Below the pieces are notes generated by a model that did no database searches, was not told the DNA's origin, and saw nothing but the letters and a program-made list of their open reading frames with translations. DNA of 9,784 bases. Source: Clostridiales bacterium. GTDB taxonomy: Bacteria; Bacillota; Clostridia; Tissierellales; Sedimentibacteraceae. Shown in pieces: positions 5,141-9,784 of this stretch. How positions within the stretch are numbered: the stretch's first letter is position 1; each line of letters starts with the position of its first letter. Position numbers and translations under genes: made by a program. The stretch covers positions 242-10,025 of the forward strand of contig DMJQ01000201.1 in NCBI GenBank assembly GCA_003457065.1. The letters are read 5' to 3'.

Positions 5141-7147
5141 ATGCTTAAATTTAAAAGTATAAAAATGAAATTAACAATGCTTTTCGGGTTATTGATGGTG
5201 CTTGTCTGTGTCGGGCTCGGTGTATCGTCTTATTACGCGGCATCAACATCTATGAAGGAAAGTATAAATGAGTCCATGTCTCAGCTGGTTAAAGAAACCT
5301 CAAAGGTTGTCAACGCAAGAATAAGCATTCAGCTGACTGCACTTGAGACACTTGCGGCCAGCGACTATATTAATACGGATATGCTGACTTTGGATGAAAA
5401 ATTGAATCTGCTAAAAAACGAATCGGAAAGAAGCGGACATGTGAGTATGTCCATAGTGGATTTGGACGGAAATTCAACAAGCACAAAAGGTGAAAAATTT
5501 AAAATCGTGGACAGAAATTATTTTACTAAGGCAGCTTCGGGAGAAAGAGCCGTGTCCGATCCCATAATAAGCGCTGCCGACGGAAGTATAGTGGTGTGCT
5601 ATGCGGTTCCGATCAAAAAAGACAACAAGGTTACGGGAGTTCTTATCTCTGCCCGAGACGGAAATGAATTGAGCAATATTACAAACGATATAAATTACGG
5701 CGAAAGCGGGAAAGCGTTTATGACCAGCGGCAACGGAACAAAAATTGCACATTGGGAAAGAGAGCTCGTAATAAAAGAAGACAATGATTTTGATAATGTA
5801 AGCAATGACAAAGAGCTTCAACAGTTGGTTGAAATCGAAAAATGTATGGTGGAAGGTGGGACAGGAGTAAAAGAATACCAATATAAAGAAGCACATAATT
5901 ACATAGCATACTGTCCTGTTGAAGGTACGGACTGGTCAATCGGCCTAATCGTTCCTAAAGAAGAAGCAATGAGCGGAGTTGATAAGCTTTCCAGACAGAT
6001 GATGGTGGTATCTGTTTCCTTTGTGCTGGTTGCGGTGGCAGTGACTTTTGCAATTGCTTCGGGAATAGCTAAACCCATAAGGGAAGCCATAAACTATATA
6101 AAGACGGCATCTGAAGGAGACTTGACAAGTGAAGTTTCGGCGAAGCTTTTAAAGAGGAAGGACGAAACAGGAATTTTAGCCAATGCCATTTCTGTCATGC
6201 AGAAGTCAATGGCAGAAATGATTAAAGAAGTTTCAGCCGAATCCATTAGCGTGAGTCATGTGCTTGAGGCAATAAATTCAGATATGGAAGAGCTCAATAA
6301 GAATATAGAAGAAATATCTGCTACAACAGAGGAAATGTCTGCATCGTCTGAAGAGACAGCCGCCTCGGTGGAAGAGATGAATGCAACATCCGAGCAGATA
6401 GAAAAAGCAATAAGCTCCGTGGCGTTAAAAGCGCAGGAGGGTGCTAACATAGTTTCTGAAGTTTACAATACGGCTCAGAACATGAAGGAGGAAGCTGTGA
6501 CTTCCAAAGAAAACGCCATGGAAATATATCAGAGCACCAAGGCTCATATGGAAAGAGCAATAGGACAAGCAAAGACTGTAAATCAAATAAGCGAGCTGTC
6601 TGATGCTATTTTGGACATAGTATCCCAAACTAATCTGCTTGCATTAAATGCGGCAATAGAGGCGGCAAGAGCAGGAGCGGCAGGTCAGGGATTTGCCGTT
6701 GTAGCTGATGAAATCCGCGCTTTAGCTGTAAATTCCAAGACTATGGTCGCAAGAATACAAAAAGTTACAAAAGAAATACTGGAGGCTGTTGATGACTTAT
6801 CGGAAACTTCCGGCGAAGTAATGGATTTTATTGACGACAAGGTGCTAAATGATTATGACATACTCGTCAGGTCAGGAGAAAAATACAGTCAGAGCTCAGA
6901 AGAAGTAAATGACATGATGACTGAATTCAGTGCCGCATCGGAGGAAATTTTAGTTTCGATACAACATATGGTTGCTGCCATAAATGAGGTTTCTTCCGCA
7001 TCTACCGAGGGAGCTCAGGGAGCCTCCAACATAGCCGGCCAGTCTGCAAGTATTGTATTGATGTCAGGCGGTGTCATACATTCGGCAGCAGAAGCCAGAG
7101 AAAGATCAGATATGCTCGTAAAAGGGGTATCTAAGTTTAAAGTTTGA
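5141..7147 (+). CDS. Methyl-accepting chemotaxis protein with an extracellular dCache-type sensor
   Basis: This 668-residue transmembrane chemoreceptor would relay an extracellular signal to the CheA-CheW array. Membrane helix 1 spans about 11-33. The extracellular region 35-280 resembles a double Cache domain: VDLDGN (106-111), [12 protein letters not shown] (124-135), [13 protein letters not shown] (140-152), and [19 protein letters not shown] (255-273) as the closing strands. Helix 2 lies at about 287-309, followed by HAMP (309-362). The long signalling coiled coil holds methylation-type Glu/Ser/Thr/Ala stretches near 388-425 and 595-625. The conserved hairpin tip is [17 protein letters not shown] then [15 protein letters not shown] (496-529). 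Ala replaces the more usual Glu just after ARAG. There is no C-terminal CheR-tethering pentapeptide. The start follows AGGAGG at 5131-5136. It is the first gene of an operon with the EAL protein 27 bases downstream. The R-N-Y-F and DP elements fit a small organic ligand, but the ligand cannot be named. Confidence 0.95.
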   Translation: MLKFKSIKMKLTMLFGLLMVLVCVGLGVSSYYAASTSMKESINESMSQLVKETSKVVNARISIQLTALETLAASDYINTDMLTLDEKLNLLKNESERSGHVSMSIVDLDGNSTSTKGEKFKIVDRNYFTKAASGERAVSDPIISAADGSIVVCYAVPIKKDNKVTGVLISARDGNELSNITNDINYGESGKAFMTSGNGTKIAHWERELVIKEDNDFDNVSNDKELQQLVEIEKCMVEGGTGVKEYQYKEAHNYIAYCPVEGTDWSIGLIVPKEEAMSGVDKLSRQMMVVSVSFVLVAVAVTFAIASGIAKPIREAINYIKTASEGDLTSEVSAKLLKRKDETGILANAISVMQKSMAEMIKEVSAESISVSHVLEAINSDMEELNKNIEEISATTEEMSASSEETAASVEEMNATSEQIEKAISSVALKAQEGANIVSEVYNTAQNMKEEAVTSKENAMEIYQSTKAHMERAIGQAKTVNQISELSDAILDIVSQTNLLALNAAIEAARAGAAGQGFAVVADEIRALAVNSKTMVARIQKVTKEILEAVDDLSETSGEVMDFIDDKVLNDYDILVRSGEKYSQSSEEVNDMMTEFSAASEEILVSIQHMVAAINEVSSASTEGAQGASNIAGQSASIVLMSGGVIHSAAEARERSDMLVKGVSKFKV

Positions 7148-7174
7148 AAATAAATAATTATGGGGAGAAAAGGA

Positions 7175-7954
7175 ATGACAATTAATTTTAAGAGTGAGAT
7201 TTGCAGACATTTACGAACAGCTGTAGATAATGAAGAATTTTTTTTGTGCTACCAGCCCATTATTGATTCTCGCACAAGAAAACTCGTATGCTCAGAGGCA
7301 TTAATAAGATGGAAGAATCCGGTCTTAGGTATTGTAAGTCCCGGTGAATTTATTCCGGTTGCAGAAAAACTCGGAAATATGGAGTCAATAGGAAACTGGG
7401 TAATGGAAAGTGCATGTGAGCAGTTAGGGAGATGGCATCAGACGGGATACAGAGAATGCTCCCTGTCTGTCAATGTATCTGCTCTCCAGCTTCAGCATCC
7501 GGATTTTGCCAATGTGGTATTAAATTCACTTTCGGCAAATGACCTGACTTCCGAACATTTGATGATTGAAATTACTGAAAATATTCGTATCGATAAAGGC
7601 GATGCATTGGACAATCTGTTGAAGCTGAGAAAAGAAGGAATTAAAATTTCAATTGATGATTTTGGAACCGGATATAACTGCATGAAGTATTTCCAAAAAT
7701 TCGAGTGTGATTTCTTAAAGATTGATGTAGATTTTGTAAACGGAATAAAAAAGGGAATAAATAAAATAATTATTGATACGATTATAAAATTAGCACATGA
7801 AATTGATGCTGCGGTTATCGCAGAGGGGGTTGAAACCAGGGAGCAGTATGAATATCTGGCGGATAAAGGCTGTGATATGTTTCAGGGATATTATTTCAGC
7901 AAACCCCTCTCCGCGGGAGAAATGCTTGACTATCTAAGAGAAAAACTGTACTGA
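7175..7954 (+). CDS. Stand-alone EAL-domain c-di-GMP phosphodiesterase
   Basis: EAL proteins hydrolyse cyclic di-GMP to pGpG and so favour motility over surface attachment. The 259-residue product is a bare EAL domain with no sensor, GGDEF or membrane segment. The catalytic residues seen are Glu41 in SEALIRW, Asn100 in SVNVSA, Glu132 in IEITE, Asp161-Asp162 in DDFGTGY, Lys182 in LKID, Glu217 in AEGVE and Gln237 in FQGYYFSKPL. All metal- and base-contributing positions are kept, so activity is predicted. An ATG at 7160 is in frame but has no ribosome binding site. The ATG at 7175 has GGGGAG at 7162-7167 seven bases upstream and is the better start. The gene lies 27 bases after the chemoreceptor and ends at a strong terminator, so the two should be co-transcribed. 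Having no sensor of its own, its level is probably set by this operon's promoter. Confidence 0.93.
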   Translation: MTINFKSEICRHLRTAVDNEEFFLCYQPIIDSRTRKLVCSEALIRWKNPVLGIVSPGEFIPVAEKLGNMESIGNWVMESACEQLGRWHQTGYRECSLSVNVSALQLQHPDFANVVLNSLSANDLTSEHLMIEITENIRIDKGDALDNLLKLRKEGIKISIDDFGTGYNCMKYFQKFECDFLKIDVDFVNGIKKGINKIIIDTIIKLAHEIDAAVIAEGVETREQYEYLADKGCDMFQGYYFSKPLSAGEMLDYLREKLY

Positions 7955-7966
7955 AATATGTTTACG

Positions 7967-7999
7967 GTGCTGCTGCATAAGTGCGGCAGCACTTTTTTT
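7967..7999 (+). terminator. Strong intrinsic terminator of the chemoreceptor-EAL operon
   Basis: GTGCTGCTGCA (7967-7977) pairs with TGCGGCAGCAC (7982-7992) over 11 bp with one T-G wobble and a TAAG loop. Seven Ts follow at 7993-7999. It starts 13 bases after the stop codon of the EAL gene. Confidence 0.93.
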
Positions 8000-8180
8000 A
8001 ACGTAAATAAAATAAGATTAGATAAAAAATTTGAAAAAAGATTATTTTATGCAATTATTTTCTGAAAGCATTATCCTGATTATCTAATGTTCATAAATTT
8101 ACAAATAGGAAAAAACAGTTAACATATAAATTAATTATTAAATTTCGCTTCTTAACATTTTTATTTGTTAAATAATTATT
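8000..8180. other. AT-rich gene-free stretch with imperfect repeats
   Basis: No gene is visible. The only small frames (for example ATG at 8049, 12 codons) lack a ribosome binding site and a recognisable leader-peptide pattern. TTAACAT occurs at 8119-8125 and 8152-8158, each followed by TAATTATTAAA (8132-8142 and 8173-8183), suggesting an old imperfect tandem duplication or chance in AT-rich DNA. TTAACA (8152-8157) and TGTTAA (8166-8171) also form a 6-bp dyad. No convincing promoter was found; a TTGAAA at 8031 lacks a good -10 partner. Confidence 0.4.
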
Positions 8181-8220
8181 AAAAACGAATGACTTTACTA
8201 AGTAAAAGCATTCGTTTTTT
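8181..8220. terminator. Orphan terminator-like hairpin upstream of the glycyl radical enzyme gene
   Basis: AAAAACGAATG (8181-8191) pairs perfectly with CATTCGTTTTT (8209-8219). The interior carries a further TTTAC/GTAAA stem (8194-8198 with 8202-8206) around the loop TAA. A-run on the left and T-run on the right make it terminator-like on both strands. No gene ends near it on either strand, since the EAL gene already has a strong terminator about 190 bases before. It may terminate a small untranslated RNA, act as an attenuator in a long leader of the gene at 8402, or insulate that gene. Confidence 0.65.
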
Positions 8221-8295
8221 GTTAGTAACTATCGATTTCGAAGGAAAAATTTAGTTTTACCTAATATATCCATATGTTTTTTAAGATAACGTTTA

Positions 8296-8368
8296 TTTTA
8301 TTAATAAAAAAATCACAATTTTTGCAAAAGTGTGCACTTTACACTAACGTTTTCACTGCAAGGTGTAA
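8296..8368. promoter_or_regulatory. Cluster of dyads upstream of the glycyl radical enzyme gene
   Basis: Several inverted repeats crowd here. TTTTATTAATAAAA (8296-8309) is a perfect palindrome. AAAGTG-TG-CACTTT (8327-8340) is a dyad. AGTGT (8329-8333) pairs with ACACT (8341-8345). TTACAC (8339-8344) pairs with GTGTAA (8363-8368). The overlap of the last three suggests one or more dimeric regulators acting just before the start. No good -35/-10 pair was found: TAATAC at 8366-8371 could be a -10 box but lacks a -35 partner, so an activator-dependent promoter is possible. Confidence 0.4.
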
Positions 8369-8401
8369 TACTATTTAATAAATGATAAGGAGGTATTTTA
8401 T

Positions 8402-9784
8402 ATGATTTCTAATGAAAACAAGTTACAAGACGTTTTAAAAAGCCGTGGAATCGACATGGCTGACGTAGACAATCTTTTGGAATCTGATATTCCGGAAGCA
8501 AAAGAAAGTTCCAAAAAATTAATGGACACTTATTACACACTGAAGGTTACGGCAGATATGGAAGCACCATACTGGTATAACAGAGTATGGTGGGAAAATG
8601 ACGGCGAAGTAACGATAGTAAGAAGGGCAAAAGCCATGGCTGCGGCATTATCTCATATGACTCCGACAATTCAGCCTTATGAAAAAATAGTTATGAACAA
8701 AACAAAAAATATCAGGGGAGGATTCCCGTTCCCTTGGACAACAGCCAGTTTCTTTAATGCTCAGGCTGAAGCGCTGATGGCTGAAGTAGATGCACCGGCA
8801 GAAAGTGAAGCCGATGCGGTAAGTATAGTCGGAGCCGGCGGCGGCAACGTAACTGAAAGCTATGGTGAAGTTGTTTCAATAGCTAAAAAGTTTGGCATGA
8901 GAAAAGAAGAAATTCCTGCCTTAGTCAGAGCATCTGAACCATGGGATGGAATTTCCGTTGAAGAATTAAGTGATAAATTTGCAAAAATGCTTCCGGGATA
9001 TGACCTGTACAGAACTCTTATGGACAGTGTTGTATGTATGTTTGACTCCTTTGCGATTGCTCAAGGCCGTGAAGTTTCAAACTATTATTTACCTCTGGAA
9101 TATGGATTTGACAAAATTATAGAATTATGTGATGAAAAAATTGCCGAGTGCATGGGTGAAGCCGGAGATGACGGTATATTGGGAATGGACAGAGGCTATT
9201 ACTATGCGGCAATGAAAGAAATAACAAAAGGCTTAAGCGCATGGTGCGAAAACTATTCAAAAAAAGCTTCTTACATGGCTTCAGTTGAAACAGATCCTGA
9301 ATTAAAAGCTAATTATGAAAAAGTTTCAAAAGTTATGCATAATGTGGCTCATAAAAAACCGGCAAGCTTCTGGGAAGCAATTCAAATGACTTTCTGCTGC
9401 CATTTAGGCGTTACAAATGAAGATGCCATGTCAGGTTTATCTATAGGAAGACTGGGACAAGTATTGCAGCCTTTCTATGAAAAAGATATCCAGGACGGAG
9501 TCATGATAGATGAAGAAATAATCGAACTTCTTGAATTATACAGAATTAAAATTACATGTATTGAATGTTTCGCATCCGCAGGGGTTTCAGGCGGCGTTCT
9601 TTCAGGAAATACATTTAACAACCTTTCAATGGGAGGTCTTAACGCTGAAGGTTTAACGGCAGTAACTCCTTTGGAATACTTAATAGTTGAAGCAGGTATG
9701 AGAAACAGAACTCCTCAGCCTACACTGAGTGTATTATATGATGAAAAAACACCGGAAGATTTCCTGATGAAATGTGCTGCATGT
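8402..9784 (+). CDS. Glycyl radical enzyme, arylacetate decarboxylase type (HpdB-like), N-terminal half
   Basis: The first 461 residues are present; the family is about 900 residues long, and the gene runs off the window. From memory of the 4-hydroxyphenylacetate decarboxylase large subunit (HpdB) of Clostridioides, the match is extensive: TADMEAPYWYNR (50-61), VRRAKAMAAALSHMTP (73-88), GAGGGNVTESYGEVVSIAKK (144-163), GMRKEE, QGREV (221-225), NEDAMSGLSIGR (339-350) and ELYRIKITCIECFASAGVSG (378-397), then NTFNNLSMGG. Such enzymes use a glycyl radical to decarboxylate arylacetates, giving p-cresol, skatole or toluene. Arg223 in QGREV and Ser344 in SGLSIGR occupy positions reported to contact substrate. 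The catalytic Cys-x-Glu, the glycyl loop and any small subunit or activase gene lie beyond 9784. The loop before QGREV is about one residue shorter and differs in sequence from HpdB, so the substrate is open. The start follows AAGGAGG at 8387-8393. The reading frame is uninterrupted. Confidence 0.92.
   Translation, partial: MISNENKLQDVLKSRGIDMADVDNLLESDIPEAKESSKKLMDTYYTLKVTADMEAPYWYNRVWWENDGEVTIVRRAKAMAAALSHMTPTIQPYEKIVMNKTKNIRGGFPFPWTTASFFNAQAEALMAEVDAPAESEADAVSIVGAGGGNVTESYGEVVSIAKKFGMRKEEIPALVRASEPWDGISVEELSDKFAKMLPGYDLYRTLMDSVVCMFDSFAIAQGREVSNYYLPLEYGFDKIIELCDEKIAECMGEAGDDGILGMDRGYYYAAMKEITKGLSAWCENYSKKASYMASVETDPELKANYEKVSKVMHNVAHKKPASFWEAIQMTFCCHLGVTNEDAMSGLSIGRLGQVLQPFYEKDIQDGVMIDEEIIELLELYRIKITCIECFASAGVSGGVLSGNTFNNLSMGGLNAEGLTAVTPLEYLIVEAGMRNRTPQPTLSVLYDEKTPEDFLMKCAAC

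Noticed and set aside
5474..5896. Open frame of 140 codons on the minus strand inside the chemoreceptor gene.
   Set aside because: It is antisense to the well-supported Cache domain, and its Phe/Cys/His-rich translation is typical of a reversed coding strand.
8152..8185. A Rex (NADH-responsive repressor) site suggested by TTAACA and TTGTTAA.
   Set aside because: The half-sites are in the reverse order to the Rex consensus, and the alternative pairing TTGTTAA with TTAAAAA has the wrong spacing and a mismatch. In AT-rich DNA this is likely chance.
8000..8401. A sigma-54 promoter for the glycyl radical enzyme gene.
   Set aside because: No GG-N10-GC pair in a TGGCAC-N5-TTGC context was seen on the plus strand of this gap.
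9548..9571. The Cys-Ile-Glu-Cys motif in the glycyl radical enzyme as the catalytic Cys-x-Glu.
   Set aside because: In HpdB this segment aligns with a conserved ITC-I-D/E-CFASAG stretch well before the catalytic cysteine. The active-site GGCLE-type motif lies further along, beyond the window.

Overview
The window is AT-rich and reads as an anaerobic, low-GC Bacillota genome, most likely a member of Clostridia. This is inferred from strong AGGAGG-type ribosome binding sites, abundant intrinsic terminators, an oxygen-sensitive glycyl radical enzyme, a clostridial-type FMN/FAD flavoprotein and a clostridial-style chemoreceptor. No sequence search was possible. No rRNA, tRNA, CRISPR array, insertion sequence or phage gene was seen.

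Layout. (a) 139-1554, plus strand: a secreted, C-terminally membrane-anchored surface protein of unknown function. (b) 1555-1668: a convergent gap with a bidirectional terminator. (c) 1669-2429, minus strand: the remains of a fumarate/urocanate-reductase-like flavoprotein. Its FMN-binding lipoprotein head and the tail of its FAD domain survive, but the middle is missing and the two ends are in different frames. Its promoter and a dyad operator look intact. (d) 2572-2988, minus strand: a MarR-family regulator with its own promoter and terminator. (e) 3243-4844, minus strand: a 533-residue regulator with an N-terminal XRE-type helix-turn-helix and a large, cysteine-rich domain I do not recognise. 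(f) 4845-5140: a divergent promoter region with several dyads. (g) 5141-7954, plus strand: a two-gene operon of a Cache-type methyl-accepting chemotaxis protein and a stand-alone EAL phosphodiesterase with all catalytic residues, closed by a strong terminator. (h) 7993-8401: about 400 bases without a gene, holding an orphan terminator-like hairpin and a cluster of dyads. (i) 8402 to the window edge, plus strand: the first 461 residues of a glycyl radical enzyme closely resembling 4-hydroxyphenylacetate decarboxylase (HpdB). The active-site cysteine and the glycyl loop lie beyond the window.

How the parts may work together. The chemoreceptor and EAL protein probably couple an extracellular signal to motility and to c-di-GMP breakdown. 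The large XRE regulator is transcribed away from that operon and is a candidate to control it. The glycyl radical enzyme probably decarboxylates an arylacetate (p-hydroxyphenylacetate, indoleacetate or phenylacetate) made from aromatic amino acids. Its leader looks heavily regulated. A functional link between the receptor operon and the decarboxylase is only a hypothesis from proximity.
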